Positions 31,985-41,315 are shown, counted from the first letter of the stretch. The stretch is 64,000 bases of DNA from Natranaeroarchaeum sulfidigenes (GCF_017094485.1 NZ_CP064786.1:2794788-2858787), one strand, 5' to 3'. Notes: generated by a model not told the origin, from the letters alone. A program made the numbers and translations.

Positions 31985-32896
31985 ATGTCCTCGACAGTCG
32001 CGGGCGAACAGCTCTCGCCGACCGGGGAGTACACCGTCCTCGTCGCGGTCAACAACCCCAGAAACGCTGAGCAACTGGTGCGAACGGCGGTCGATCTCGC
32101 GGTTGCAAACGATGGCCGGGTCCACGTCGTCAGCGTGATTCACAAACATCACACCTCACCGTTCTTGCTGTTCGAAGACGAGTACATCAAATCCGAGTTC
32201 TCGGGTGATAGACAACGGCTGGTCGATCGGGCAACGAGCGTCGCCGAAGAGGCCGGGGTACCGGTCGCCGACAGCCTGCTGGTCGGCAGTAGCGTCTCGG
32301 GAGTACTCCTCGATGCGATCGATACTGTCGACGCCGACGCCATCCTGCTGGGCTGGCGCGGTGGGTCGACCACCTCGGATCGGGTACTGGGAACGACGAT
32401 CGATCCGGTGGTTCGGCGTGCGCGCTGTGACGTGCTGGTCGAGCGCGTCGGGCTGACGACGAGTACGGTCGACACGATCCTGTTGCCGACCGTCGGGGGA
32501 CCACACGCCGAACTCGCAACAGAAGCCACCGGAGCGATCGCGGGGCGGAACGACGCCACCGTCGACGTGCTCTCGGTGATCAAGCCGGGCGCAGACGACA
32601 GGGCACGGGACGTCGCTGCGGGACACATCGAGCGCAGTCTCGAACTACTACCCACGGAGGTCGAAACCAGCCGACTGATGATCGAGTCCGACGACATCGC
32701 CGGGACCATCCTCGACGTCGGCGAAGACCACGACGTGATCGTGCTCGGGGCGACCAGACAGGGCGTGTTGACCCGGCGAGTCGCCGGAAGTATTCCGCGG
32801 ACGGTCGGTGCCGAGACCGATCGACCGTTCGTGATGACCAAGCGGCGTCCGGACCGCTCGCGACTGGGCGAGCTGATCGCGAGCTGGTGGCCCTGA
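31985..32896 (+). CDS. Tandem universal stress protein (UspA-fold)
   Basis: 303 residues made of two Usp domains. The first (~16-145) has YTVLVAVNNPRNAEQLVRTAVDLA and the ATP-type loop LLGWRGGSTTSDRVLGTTIDPVVRRARCDVLV; the second (~155-290) has ILLPTVGGPHAELA and VIVLGATRQGVLTRRVAGSIPRTV. The glycine-rich G-x(2)-G-x(9)-G-S/T pattern suggests nucleotide binding in the second domain. A regulatory role is presumed for the family; some haloarchaeal tandem Usp proteins go with amino-acid transporters, none of which is adjacent. Confidence 0.85.
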   Translation: MSSTVAGEQLSPTGEYTVLVAVNNPRNAEQLVRTAVDLAVANDGRVHVVSVIHKHHTSPFLLFEDEYIKSEFSGDRQRLVDRATSVAEEAGVPVADSLLVGSSVSGVLLDAIDTVDADAILLGWRGGSTTSDRVLGTTIDPVVRRARCDVLVERVGLTTSTVDTILLPTVGGPHAELATEATGAIAGRNDATVDVLSVIKPGADDRARDVAAGHIERSLELLPTEVETSRLMIESDDIAGTILDVGEDHDVIVLGATRQGVLTRRVAGSIPRTVGAETDRPFVMTKRRPDRSRLGELIASWWP

Positions 32897-32986
32897 GCCG
32901 GTCGGCCCGGACGTACCATGTTCGGTCACGTTCACGCCGCGAAAAAGACCGAAGCCGTTTTGCCCGCGCCCGGCCGAGTGTCGGGT

Positions 32987-33403
32987 ATGAACGGCGGCGG
33001 TGACGAGGATATGACTTTGGCGTTCGAGTTGACCGCACTCCAGGAGCTCGCAGACCCCGGTCGGGTGTTCGAGGACGCGAGGCGCTGGAGCGAGTACGTC
33101 GGCGTCGTCTCGGAAAAGCCGACCTACGTCGTGACGAACTTCACCCGAAAAAACCGGATCCGGCAGGATTTCTTCTCCGGTCCGCGTGGACGCAAGGAGA
33201 GTCTAGAGAGCGTGAAAGAGCAGTTCGACACCGGCCGGCACGTCTTCATCGGCACCAGCGAGGGGGACGGCCAGCTTGCCGAGGAGGTCGGCTGGGAGTA
33301 CCTCCCGGTCGAGGACGCCGCCGAGGCCGCCGAGTGGACGCTCGCCGAGGACGAGGACGGCGGGGGAATCGAGGCCGAGACGGGACGGGACGACTGGCCC
33401 TGA
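32987..33403 (+). CDS. Conserved halophile protein (DUF7124-like)
   Basis: 138 residues from the ATG at 32987. A TATA-like CGTTTTGC about 30 bp upstream supports this start over the open frame back to 32918. The core FEDARRWSEYVGVVSEKPTYVVTNFTRKNRIRQDFFSGPRGRKESLESV is well ordered and basic-acidic mixed; the last 35 residues are Glu-rich. I recall it as DUF7124, function unknown. It follows the Usp gene by 90 bases but seems to have its own promoter. Confidence 0.65.
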   Translation: MNGGGDEDMTLAFELTALQELADPGRVFEDARRWSEYVGVVSEKPTYVVTNFTRKNRIRQDFFSGPRGRKESLESVKEQFDTGRHVFIGTSEGDGQLAEEVGWEYLPVEDAAEAAEWTLAEDEDGGGIEAETGRDDWP

Positions 33404-33444
33404 GGCGGAGCTGGCGAACGATTATCGACGGTGTGTGTTCGCGC

Positions 33445-33648
33445 TCAGTAGCCGGCGTCAAGCTCGTCCAGGGTGTTCGCAATGGTCGTGAGTAGGTAGA
33501 TCCCGGCGAGTCCGATTCCCGCCCAGAACCACGTCGTCAGCATCCCCACGTTGTCCGTCTGCATAAAAAGCCAGAACCCGATGGCTGTACAGAGTACGAC
33601 GAACATCGCCGCTATCTGTCCGTGATCGATCGACGAATCGGAGGGCAT
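33445..33648 (-). CDS. Small two-helix membrane protein, unknown
   Basis: 67 residues, two membrane helices (~11-29 and ~37-56) with a short loop (MQTDNVGMLTTW). No named family recognised. It converges on the DUF7124-like gene with a 41-base gap and is divergent from the gene at 33816. Confidence 0.55.
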   Translation of the reverse strand: MPSDSSIDHGQIAAMFVVLCTAIGFWLFMQTDNVGMLTTWFWAGIGLAGIYLLTTIANTLDELDAGY

Positions 33649-33815
33649 ACATCGATCCTGAACCAGACCAGTATTAATTTTTTCTCACCTCGGACCGAGA
33701 CGATCGCCCAGACGTGTCCCGGCGGCGTGATCCGTGATAGAGTGGCCCCGCGTCGCCTGCCCACGACAGCATGGAAGCCGAGGAGTTTATTCGTCGGAAC
33801 CCCCGAGATGGGTGT

Positions 33816-34349
33816 ATGCCTGAACCGCGGGTCCCCGGAAGTGGCGGCGAGGAGCTCGCCCTGTCGTGTGGGGAGTCGGTCGATCCGCAGCGGCTGGACC
33901 TGGGGATGCGATCGTTCGAGTGTTCGTGTGGCGAGACCCACGCCGTCGTGATGGACGTCCACCCCCCATCACGTTTCGTCCCCGAGTTCCTCGTCGAGGT
34001 ACTCAGAGAGACCATCGAGACCGACGACGAGTTCGAGGAGTTCGGTACCCCGCACGTGATGGGTGTCATGATGGAGGAGTTCCCCGAGGACGTCGTCACG
34101 CTCGATAAAAGCGACGACGGCACCGTGGGCTATGGCCTGCTGTGGGTCACCGACTTCGACGACCGCGCACTCCACGAGATCGTCGTCGAGTTGCTCGTCG
34201 AGCTGATGGAACACGCGATCAGCCACGCCGACAGCGCCGACGCGATGACCGCCTTCGAAGAGCAGATGCTCGAATTCGACGTCGCGGAGTTCGTCGAGCA
34301 GTACCGCGACGAGCGGGACCTCGAAACGGAGCACGATCGGGCAATATAG
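33816..34349 (+). CDS. Conserved halophile protein (DUF5815-like)
   Basis: 177 residues from the ATG at 33816, placed about 25 bp after a TTTATTC TATA box; the frame is open to 33771 but would include the promoter. Two Cys pairs near the N-terminus (SCGESVDPQRLDLGMRSFECSCGETHAVVMDVH) could bind a metal. The rest is acidic and helical (IVVELLVELMEHAISHADSADAMTAFEEQMLEFDV). I recall the name DUF5815 for this family; function unknown. Confidence 0.65.
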   Translation: MPEPRVPGSGGEELALSCGESVDPQRLDLGMRSFECSCGETHAVVMDVHPPSRFVPEFLVEVLRETIETDDEFEEFGTPHVMGVMMEEFPEDVVTLDKSDDGTVGYGLLWVTDFDDRALHEIVVELLVELMEHAISHADSADAMTAFEEQMLEFDVAEFVEQYRDERDLETEHDRAI

Positions 34350-34452
34350 TCGCACGGTGTGGCAACCGGAGGCGCTGCCCCCGGAGATGACGCACGTCCG
34401 ACGCCTGTGCGACAGGGGTTTATTATCCATCGTGCTGATCCTTCACACAGCC

Positions 34453-34659
34453 ATGTACGCGCTGGGCGAGTACGAGCAGATCCGACAGACCGTGAAAGCG
34501 GCGGATGTCGAGGAGCCCCTGACGGCCAGCGAGATCCTCGAACTGCTCGACGATGGGGAGTTCGAGAGCCCACACCGGATCGCAACCGTGCTGGGCCGCC
34601 GCGCCGAGTACGGCGACGTGACGGTGATCCGGGATCGGCCGTACCGTTACGAGCTGTAG
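34453..34659 (+). CDS. Small winged-helix-like protein, unknown
   Basis: 68 residues from the ATG at 34453 (MYALGEYEQIRQTVKAADVEEPLTASEILELLDDGEF); GGTTTATTAT lies about 30 bp upstream as a TATA box. The helix-turn-helix-like middle (LTASEILELLDDGEFESPHRIATVLGRRAEYGDV) ends in a strand pair (VTVIRDRPYRYEL), resembling a small winged-helix domain. No family recognised; it could be a regulator or part of a complex. Confidence 0.6.
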   Translation: MYALGEYEQIRQTVKAADVEEPLTASEILELLDDGEFESPHRIATVLGRRAEYGDVTVIRDRPYRYEL

Positions 34660-34725
34660 TCGCCGGTTCTTACGACGCGCGAATCGGGAGAGGGGTTTTT
34701 GTTTTCCAGGACCTGTTCCTGAGGT

Positions 34726-35178
34726 ATGTCACCGAATCCCGGTGTTTTACAGGGGCATACGATGGACGATGCAGCGATCGATCGAGTGCTGGAAGCAAAC
34801 GGTGTCGGCGTCCTCTCGATGGCGCTCGGCGGCACGCCATACAGCATCCCGATGTCGTTCGGCTACGCGGGCGACGACACGCTCTATTTCCTGCTTGCGG
34901 GTCACTCCGAGGACGGCAAAAAGATGGAGTTCGCCGAGGAAAGCGAGGAAGCGAGCTTTCTCGTCTACGACGTGGCCTCGGACAGCGAATGGGAGAGCGT
35001 GATCGTCACCGGCGCGCTCGACCGGATCACGCCGGGAGAGTGGGACACGGCCAGGGAGGCGATGATCGACAACGCCTATCGGCCGGACCTGCTGACCAGC
35101 ATCGACGTCCAGTCGGACCCGAGGGTCTGGTCACTCGATATTGAAACGAAGTCGGGGCGGGCCATGGGCACCGAGTGA
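34726..35178 (+). CDS. Pyridoxamine-5'-phosphate-oxidase-like flavin-binding protein
   Basis: 150 residues (138 if the ATG at 34762 is used). The split-barrel fold is indicated by VLEANGVGVLSMALGGTPYSIPMSFGYAGDDTLYFLLAGHSEDGKKMEFAE and SFLVYDVASDSEWESVIVTGALDRITP, as in the FMN-binding PNPOx/NimA-like group. Such proteins bind FMN, F420 or haem and may reduce small molecules; the substrate here is unknown. A TTTTTG TATA-like box about 28 bp before 34726 favours the upstream start. Confidence 0.78.
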   Translation: MSPNPGVLQGHTMDDAAIDRVLEANGVGVLSMALGGTPYSIPMSFGYAGDDTLYFLLAGHSEDGKKMEFAEESEEASFLVYDVASDSEWESVIVTGALDRITPGEWDTAREAMIDNAYRPDLLTSIDVQSDPRVWSLDIETKSGRAMGTE

Positions 35179-35237
35179 GCACTGGGGTGTGGATACCACT
35201 GAGACACGTTTTTCTCGCTGGGTCTACACCTACGCGT

Positions 35238-35483
35238 ATGGACCGACAGGACGTCGCCGACCTGATCGAGACGGAGCTTCCCGAAGCGGAAGCAACAGTG
35301 AAACGCCCGCGTGGCGTGGAGGACGACGACCATCTCGCTGCCGAAGTCGTCTCCCCGGCCTTCGAGGGGAAGTCACTCGTCGAACAGCACGAACTCGTCT
35401 ACGACGCGCTGGGCGAGCACATGACGACCGACATTCACGCCATCGAGCTGAGCACGTACACGCCCGAACAGTACGAGGGGTAG
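35238..35483 (+). CDS. BolA family protein
   Basis: 81 residues from the ATG at 35238, with a GTTTTTC promoter box about 28 bp upstream. The class II KH-like fold of BolA is visible: VADLIETELPEAEATVKRPRGVEDDDHLAAEVVSPAFEGKSLVEQHELVYDALGEHMTTDIHAIELSTYTPEQY, with the conserved FxGKSLVEQHRLVY-type motif and invariant His. BolA proteins bind [2Fe-2S] clusters together with monothiol glutaredoxins; exactly such a gene follows 55 bases downstream. Confidence 0.88.
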   Translation: MDRQDVADLIETELPEAEATVKRPRGVEDDDHLAAEVVSPAFEGKSLVEQHELVYDALGEHMTTDIHAIELSTYTPEQYEG

Positions 35484-35538
35484 CGCATTCTCTGCGGGGC
35501 GGCAAGCCTTTGAGTGCGCGCCCACGAATACCCATCAT

Positions 35539-35880
35539 ATGACGTTCGAACCCGGAGCCGAACTGTCCGCCGAAGAGGTACAGGAGCGCGTTGACGAGAC
35601 GATCGAGAGCAACGAGGTCGTCCTCTTCATGAAGGGGACGGAGCTGATGCCACAGTGTGGCTACTCCCGGAAGGCACTCGGCCTGCTCACGCAGTACCGT
35701 GACGACGTGGAGACGGTCGACGTGCTCGAAGCGCTCGACCAGTACCGGGTGGCTCTAGAGTCACACAGCGGGTGGGAAACCATCCCACAGGTGTTCGTCG
35801 ACGGCGAGTTCGTCGGCGGGAGCGACATCGTCGAGGAACTCGACGAGCGTGGCGAGCTGGAACCGAAACTCGAGGCCTGA
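35539..35880 (+). CDS. Monothiol (Grx4-type) glutaredoxin
   Basis: 113 residues. The active site is CGYS in ELMPQCGYSRKALGLL (CGFS in most relatives), preceded by VVLFMKGT (thiol-side Lys) and followed by the WETIPQVFVDGEFVGGSDIVEEL signature of the Grx4/GrxD family. These bind a bridging [2Fe-2S] cluster with glutathione or another thiol; haloarchaea use gamma-glutamylcysteine instead, so the thiol ligand may differ. It is next to BolA, its known partner, and is likely part of Fe-S cluster delivery. Confidence 0.9.
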   Translation: MTFEPGAELSAEEVQERVDETIESNEVVLFMKGTELMPQCGYSRKALGLLTQYRDDVETVDVLEALDQYRVALESHSGWETIPQVFVDGEFVGGSDIVEELDERGELEPKLEA

Positions 35881-35924
35881 GCCCCACTCGACCGAGCGGA
35901 GCCACCCTCCCATCCGGACCGACC

Positions 35925-35983
35925 GAAATTCGAAATTCGAAACTGGCTTTCGCTGTTCGTAATATTTCGTCGGGCTTATTACG
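35925..35983 (+). promoter_or_regulatory. Repeats and dyad upstream of carB
   Basis: Two tandem GAAATTC heptamers plus a third variant GAAACTG occupy 35925-35945. Next, CGTAATA (35958-35964) and TATTACG (35977-35983) form a perfect 7-bp dyad ending 25 bp before the carB ATG. Their place suggests regulator binding or the TATA region; no regulator is known. Confidence 0.45.
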
Positions 35984-36008
35984 ATGTACGGGCTTCCCGT
36001 AGATAGCA

Positions 36009-39000
36009 ATGACTACCGACGGGACAAGCGGCGAGGAGGATCGTACGATCCTGCTGATCGGGAGCGGCCCGATCCAGATCGGACAGGCCGCCGAATTCGA
36101 CTATTCTGGCGCGCAGGCCTGTCGCGCACTTCAGGAGGAAGGCGCGAAGGTCGTCCTGGTCAACTCCAACCCCGCGACGATCATGACCGATCCGGAGATG
36201 GCCGACGAAGTGTACATCGAGCCGATCACGACCGAAGCGATCGCGGAGATCATCGCCAGAGAACGGCCCGACGGTGTTATCGCCGGGCTGGGCGGCCAGA
36301 CCGGCCTGAACGTCACCGCCGAGCTCGCCGAGGAGGGTGTCCTCGAGGAGTACGACGTCGAGATTATGGGGACGCCCCTGGATACGATCTACGCGACGGA
36401 GGATCGTGACCTGTTCCGCAAGCGTATGGAGAAGATCGGTCAGCCGGTTCCTGCGTCGACGACGATCTCGCTGGGCGAGGGGGAATCCGTCGCTGAACTG
36501 ACCGAAGAAGATCTCGTCGATCGGGTTCATGACGCCGTTGACGAGGTCGGCGGTCTGCCGGTTATCGCCCGGACGACGTACACCCTCGGCGGATCGGGCT
36601 CCGGCGTGGTCCACGAGATGGAGGAACTGATCGAGCGCGTCCGCAAGGGGCTGCGTCTCTCGCGGAACAGTGAAGTGCTGATCACGGAATCGATCTCCGG
36701 GTGGGTCGAGTACGAGTACGAGGTCATGCGTGATGCCGACGACTCGTGTATCATCATCTGTAACATGGAGAACATCGACCCGATGGGGATACACACGGGC
36801 GAGTCGACCGTCGTCACCCCATCTCAGATCGTTCCAGACAAGGGGCACCAGGAGATGCGAACCGCCGCGCTCGACGTGATCCGCGAGCTCGGTATCCAGG
36901 GCGGCTGTAATATCCAGTTCGCCTGGCACGACGACGGCACACCCGGCGGCGAGTACCGCGTCGTCGAGGTCAACCCCCGGGTCTCCCGCTCTTCTGCCCT
37001 CGCCTCGAAGGCGACCGGCTACCCGATCGCCCGCGTCACCGCCAAGGTCGCGCTCGGCAAGCGTCTCCACGAGATCGAAAACGAGATCACCGGCGAGACG
37101 ACCGCGGCGTTCGAGCCCGCGATCGACTACGTCGTCACCAAGGTGCCGCGCTGGCCCAAAGACAAGTTCGACGACGTCGACTTCGAGCTGACGACCGCGA
37201 TGAAATCGACCGGCGAAGCGATGTCGATCGGCCGGACGTTCGAGGAATCGCTGCTCAAGGCGCTTCGCTCCTCCGAGTACGAACCGGAGGCAGACTGGAA
37301 CGAGGTCGACGACGACGAGCTCGAATCACACTATCTCGAACGACCCTCGCCGGACCGTCCCTACGCGATGTTCGAGGCGTTCGAGCGCGGGTACAGCGTC
37401 GACGAGGTCGTCGAGCTAACCGGCATCTTCGAGTGGTACACCGAACGCTACAAACGCATCGCCGACTCGACGCGCGCGGCCCAGGAGGGCGACTTCACCG
37501 AGGCCGCGATCGCGGGCCACACCAACGCGACGATTGCCGCGACGGCTGGTGCGGACGTCGGTACAGTCGAACAGGAGGTCCCCGGCCGCAGTTACAAACA
37601 GGTCGACACCTGTGCGGGCGAGTTCAAGGCCGAGACGCCGTACTACTACTCCTCGCGCAAGTCCGAGTTCGAGTCCGGACCGCTCGAAGGCGACGCCGCG
37701 GCGGGCGAACTCGAAGTCGACCGCGACGCAGAAAGCGTGATCGTCGTCGGCGGCGGCCCGATCCGGATCGGCCAGGGCGTCGAGTTCGACTACTGTTCCG
37801 TCCACGCGGTCCGTGCGCTCCGCGAGAACGGCATCGACGCCTACGTGGTCAACAACAACCCCGAGACGGTCTCGACGGACTACGACACCTCCGACGGGCT
37901 CTTCTTCGAGCCGATCACGGCCGAGGAGGTCGCCGACGTGGCCGAAGCGACCGGCGCGGACGGCGTGATGGTCCAGTTCGGTGGCCAGACCTCCGTGAAC
38001 ATCGGTGAGCCCCTGCAGGACGAACTCGACCGCCGTGGGCTGGACTGTGAGATCATGGGCACCTCGGTCGAGGCGATGGACCTCGCGGAGGACCGCGACC
38101 GATTTAACGCCCTGATGGACGATCTCGGTATCGCCCAGCCGGAGGGTGGCACCGCGACGAGCAAGGAAGAAGCGCTCGAACTCGCCCACGAGATCGGCTA
38201 TCCCGTGCTCGTTCGTCCCTCCTACGTGCTCGGCGGGCGTGCGATGCAGGTCGTCTACGACGACGCCGAACTCGAAGAGTACATCGAGGAGGCGGTCCGC
38301 GTGGCGAAGGACAAGCCGATCCTCATCGACGACTTCCTCGAGGACGCGATCGAGCTGGACGTCGACGCAGTGGCTGACGGCGAGGACGTCCTCATCGGTG
38401 GGATCATGGAACACGTCGAGAGCGCCGGCGTCCACTCCGGCGACTCGGCGTGTATGATCCCGCCACGCTCGCTCGGCCGTGACGTCAACCGTCGCGTCCG
38501 TGAGGTAACCGAGGAGATCGCCCGTGCGCTGGACACAGTGGGCCTACTGAACGTCCAGCTGGCGGTCCGTGACGAAGAGGTCTACGTGCTGGAAGCGAAC
38601 CCCCGCTCCTCGCGTACCGTCCCGTTCATTTCGAAGGCGACCGGCGTTCCGATCGCGAAACTCGCCGCCAAGGTGATGAACGGCGAGTCACTGTCCGACC
38701 TCGACGTCGACGAGCAAGTCCCCGCCCAGACCTCGATCAAGGAGGTCGTTCTGCCGTTCGATCGTCTGCCCGGCTCCGATCCACGTCTCGGGCCGGAGAT
38801 GAAATCGACCGGCGAAGTCATGGGGACAGCAGACACCTTCGGCAAAGCCTACGACAAGGCACAGGACTCCGTCGGTAAGCCGATCCCACGCGATGGGACG
38901 GCCGTGGTCGATCTATCGGCCGACGAGTTCCCCGATCCAGACACCGAAGAGGGCGAGGAACTGGTCGAGCGGTTCACCCAGTACTACGAGCTCTGTGAGG

Positions 39001-39227
39001 CAGTCGATCTGATCGACGCGGTCAAACGCGGCGAGGTCGACCTGATCATCTCGCGAGACCGTGAGCTACTGGAGACCGCGGTTGAGGAGGATGTTACGTA
39101 CTTCTCGACGACAGCCTCGGCGAAGGCCGCACTGGAAGCGCGCAAACAGAAAGACGATTCGATCGACGTCAGACCGGTCTCCGACCGCCCACAGCGCCAG
39201 GAGTACTGGGGTCAACCCAAGCAATAG
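36009..39227 (+). CDS. carB: Carbamoyl-phosphate synthase large subunit
   Basis: 1072 residues. Makes carbamoyl phosphate from bicarbonate, ammonia and two ATP for pyrimidine and arginine synthesis. Two ATP-grasp halves are seen: the first starts LLIGSGPIQIGQAAEFDYSG with NSNPATIMTD and VIARTTYTLGGSGSG, the second VIVVGGGPIRIGQGVEFDYCSVH with NNNPETVSTDYD and VLVRPSYVLGGRAMQVV. The C-terminal MGS-like domain (~935-1072) is the usual allosteric part. The small subunit carA lies about 7 kb away on the other strand rather than adjacent. Confidence 0.96.
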   Translation: MTTDGTSGEEDRTILLIGSGPIQIGQAAEFDYSGAQACRALQEEGAKVVLVNSNPATIMTDPEMADEVYIEPITTEAIAEIIARERPDGVIAGLGGQTGLNVTAELAEEGVLEEYDVEIMGTPLDTIYATEDRDLFRKRMEKIGQPVPASTTISLGEGESVAELTEEDLVDRVHDAVDEVGGLPVIARTTYTLGGSGSGVVHEMEELIERVRKGLRLSRNSEVLITESISGWVEYEYEVMRDADDSCIIICNMENIDPMGIHTGESTVVTPSQIVPDKGHQEMRTAALDVIRELGIQGGCNIQFAWHDDGTPGGEYRVVEVNPRVSRSSALASKATGYPIARVTAKVALGKRLHEIENEITGETTAAFEPAIDYVVTKVPRWPKDKFDDVDFELTTAMKSTGEAMSIGRTFEESLLKALRSSEYEPEADWNEVDDDELESHYLERPSPDRPYAMFEAFERGYSVDEVVELTGIFEWYTERYKRIADSTRAAQEGDFTEAAIAGHTNATIAATAGADVGTVEQEVPGRSYKQVDTCAGEFKAETPYYYSSRKSEFESGPLEGDAAAGELEVDRDAESVIVVGGGPIRIGQGVEFDYCSVHAVRALRENGIDAYVVNNNPETVSTDYDTSDGLFFEPITAEEVADVAEATGADGVMVQFGGQTSVNIGEPLQDELDRRGLDCEIMGTSVEAMDLAEDRDRFNALMDDLGIAQPEGGTATSKEEALELAHEIGYPVLVRPSYVLGGRAMQVVYDDAELEEYIEEAVRVAKDKPILIDDFLEDAIELDVDAVADGEDVLIGGIMEHVESAGVHSGDSACMIPPRSLGRDVNRRVREVTEEIARALDTVGLLNVQLAVRDEEVYVLEANPRSSRTVPFISKATGVPIAKLAAKVMNGESLSDLDVDEQVPAQTSIKEVVLPFDRLPGSDPRLGPEMKSTGEVMGTADTFGKAYDKAQDSVGKPIPRDGTAVVDLSADEFPDPDTEEGEELVERFTQYYELCEAVDLIDAVKRGEVDLIISRDRELLETAVEEDVTYFSTTASAKAALEARKQKDDSIDVRPVSDRPQRQEYWGQPKQ

Positions 39228-39264
39228 CGGACGGTTCTACTGACTGCCGGGTAAATTATTTACA

Positions 39265-39285
39265 ACACCCTGTAATACGGGGTGT
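39265..39285 (+). promoter_or_regulatory. Hairpin abutting a start codon
   Basis: ACACCC (39265-39270) and GGGTGT (39280-39285) pair perfectly and end directly before the ATG at 39286. An AT-rich promoter (AAATTATTTACA, 39253-39264) is immediately upstream. Confidence 0.4.
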
Positions 39286-39813
39286 ATGAAGCGTCAACGG
39301 GGGCCGCCCGGTCGAGAAACTACCGCCGCCGAATCGACCGAGCGCCGAATCTGGTACGGCTACGGGACGCTCGGGCGCGCGGAGAAGGACCCCCTCGGAA
39401 TGTTTCTGCAGGACGTTATCCGGATCTACGGCGAGGTGACGGTGATCTCGCTTCCGATCCTGTTGCTTGTCCACATACTCCCTGCGGGCGTCTGGTACGA
39501 CGCGACGGGGGCGGCGCTCGTCGCATGGATCCTGATGACGCTCGTCGGAACACTAATCCGCGGCGGATGGGTCCAGCCGCTCGCCACTGACACGCCGGGC
39601 TGGGTGACGCTGTCGCCGTGGCTCCTCGTGCTTCGTGTGTTGTATTTCAACGTGACGTTCGTGGTGGCGGCGTTCGGGGGGGTCTTCCTCGGAGCGGCTC
39701 TCGGCTGGACTCCAGTGAGCGTGCTCTGGGCAGGTGCTGTCGCTATTCTCTCGATGCTTTTCTTCCCGCGAACCGGCGAGGAGACGGCGAGCCGGTTCGG
39801 TCGGTATTACTAG
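39286..39813 (+). CDS. Membrane protein, unknown
   Basis: 175 residues. A hydrophilic N-terminus (~40 residues with many Arg/Glu) precedes about four membrane segments (~52-68, 72-92, 108-132, 136-157), then FFPRTGEETASRFGRYY. No named family recognised. It follows carB by 58 bases but has its own promoter-like AT-rich box, and its stop overlaps the convergent next gene by 4 bases. Confidence 0.62.
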   Translation: MKRQRGPPGRETTAAESTERRIWYGYGTLGRAEKDPLGMFLQDVIRIYGEVTVISLPILLLVHILPAGVWYDATGAALVAWILMTLVGTLIRGGWVQPLATDTPGWVTLSPWLLVLRVLYFNVTFVVAAFGGVFLGAALGWTPVSVLWAGAVAILSMLFFPRTGEETASRFGRYY

Positions 39814-40643
39814 ACCGCGACGTCACTAAACTCGAAGAGAACGGTATCACAGTCCTCACAGGCGAGCACGAGTTGACCCGGTCGGCGCTGGGTGCTCCCG
39901 GGCCCGCCACAGCAGTTCCGGAGCGTCGTTTCGCGGACCTCGCCGCCACAGGCCGGACACAGCTCGATGAACGTCCTGAGCGGTTCGGCTGCGGCCGCAC
40001 GCATACCCGCGTCGACGTCCCAGTTCGAGAGCGTCTCGACCGCAGCGGTCTCGGCCATCGCGATCGGGTGGCTCAGCCAGATGTCACGGCCCGCGCCCTT
40101 GATGAGAATTCGGTCGCCGTAGACCTCGCCCTCGACATCGTGTGGAGAGGCCGCAGCGGTCCGGTCCGCGAGCGCTTCGGGTTCCAGTTCGCGTAGTTCC
40201 TCGATGCGTGCTTCCCAGCTCTCGCGGAACGAGTTGTTCAGGAACAGCTCTTCTTCGCCCGCCTCGATGACCCCTGAAGCGGCGAGTGCCTCGATGAGCT
40301 CCTCGCCGTCGAACTCGCTCGGGTTGTCGTCGTCCTCGCCGGTGAGCGAGCCCGAACCCACACCCTCCGGATCGTCGTGCTCGAAGTCAATGGGGAGGGG
40401 CCGTACCAGATCCGGAGCGAACGATGGGGTACCGGGTACGACGTACCCGCGCAGATAGATCAGTGCAGTTCCGACGGCGACCGCGAGGTATCCCAGTGGC
40501 TTGCGTACTCGATACAGCAAAAGCCCGACAACGGCGACGATGACGGCATTGACCACTGTACACGAGTCACAGCGGTTTTTCCCCGTGTACTCCGGCCGAC
40601 GGATCTCTTCGATCGCCTCCCCGAGGCTGTCGATAAATGACAT
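39810..40643 (-). CDS. Membrane-anchored protein with C-terminal zinc ribbon, unknown
   Basis: 277 residues. Two hydrophobic segments lie near the N-terminus (~30-50 and ~52-68); an acidic linker follows. The C-terminal ~70 residues have CPACGGEVRETTLRNCC and LACEDCDTVLF, a probable four-Cys zinc ribbon. A CDSC pair at ~25 might also bind metal. I do not recognise the family. It could be a membrane-tethered regulator or envelope factor; nothing in the neighbourhood decides. Confidence 0.62.
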   Translation of the reverse strand: MSFIDSLGEAIEEIRRPEYTGKNRCDSCTVVNAVIVAVVGLLLYRVRKPLGYLAVAVGTALIYLRGYVVPGTPSFAPDLVRPLPIDFEHDDPEGVGSGSLTGEDDDNPSEFDGEELIEALAASGVIEAGEEELFLNNSFRESWEARIEELRELEPEALADRTAAASPHDVEGEVYGDRILIKGAGRDIWLSHPIAMAETAAVETLSNWDVDAGMRAAAAEPLRTFIELCPACGGEVRETTLRNCCGGPGSTQRRPGQLVLACEDCDTVLFEFSDVAV

Positions 40644-40691
40644 ACAGGATCGTTTGCTTCAGGTGTTGTAAAAATATCGGCTACAAGACCC

Positions 40692-41159
40692 TCAGACCAT
40701 CTCGGCGGGTTTAGTCGTCGGATCGCCGTGTACGAGGCGATACACTGTCGGGAACGCCGCGAGACCGAGCGCGATGACGACGCCACCAAAGAGCGTGTAC
40801 CAGTACGAGCCAAGCGTCATGGCTGCCGCTCCGACGCCGTACGCGGCGAGGAAAAACAGGACGCTGAAGTACGTAAACCGGAGCGGCGCACTGGTCAACT
40901 CGCCACGGCGAGGCCACTTTCCGGTATCGATCGTTCGCTGGCGGAACACGGCAAGCGCTAGATAGCCGACCGCGAGCGCTGTGAGCCCGGCAAGCGGAAC
41001 GGCATCCGGATACCGGTGCTGGGTTAGAAAGACTGCCAGAAAGCCCGGTGTGCCGAGTACTGACAGCTCCACACCGGCGTAGAATATTTCTTCGAGCCAC
41101 CCAAAGAGGCCGAGTGACTCCTCGACCGCGTCCCCGCCAGGCTGTTCCGAGGTCGTCAC
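40692..41159 (-). CDS. Membrane protein, unknown
   Basis: 155 residues. Starts with a hydrophilic ~28-residue segment, then four hydrophobic helices (~30-48, 54-72, 93-115, 118-138). Not a family I can name. It is divergent from the carbohydrate-binding lipoprotein gene; the 190-base gap between them should hold both promoters. Confidence 0.6.
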   Translation of the reverse strand: MTTSEQPGGDAVEESLGLFGWLEEIFYAGVELSVLGTPGFLAVFLTQHRYPDAVPLAGLTALAVGYLALAVFRQRTIDTGKWPRRGELTSAPLRFTYFSVLFFLAAYGVGAAAMTLGSYWYTLFGGVVIALGLAAFPTVYRLVHGDPTTKPAEMV

Positions 41160-41315
41160 GAGTAGGCGTCGTTTTCATGGCCATGGTCTTAACCCTTGCA
41201 GATTCCGTGGCTCGTGAGCACATCGATGGCCCCTCGATACTGTCCAGGGCCAGGCCAACGTATATAATCACCGCGACTATTATTACACAGTTGTTCATTG
41301 AGATCTTGCGGTATC

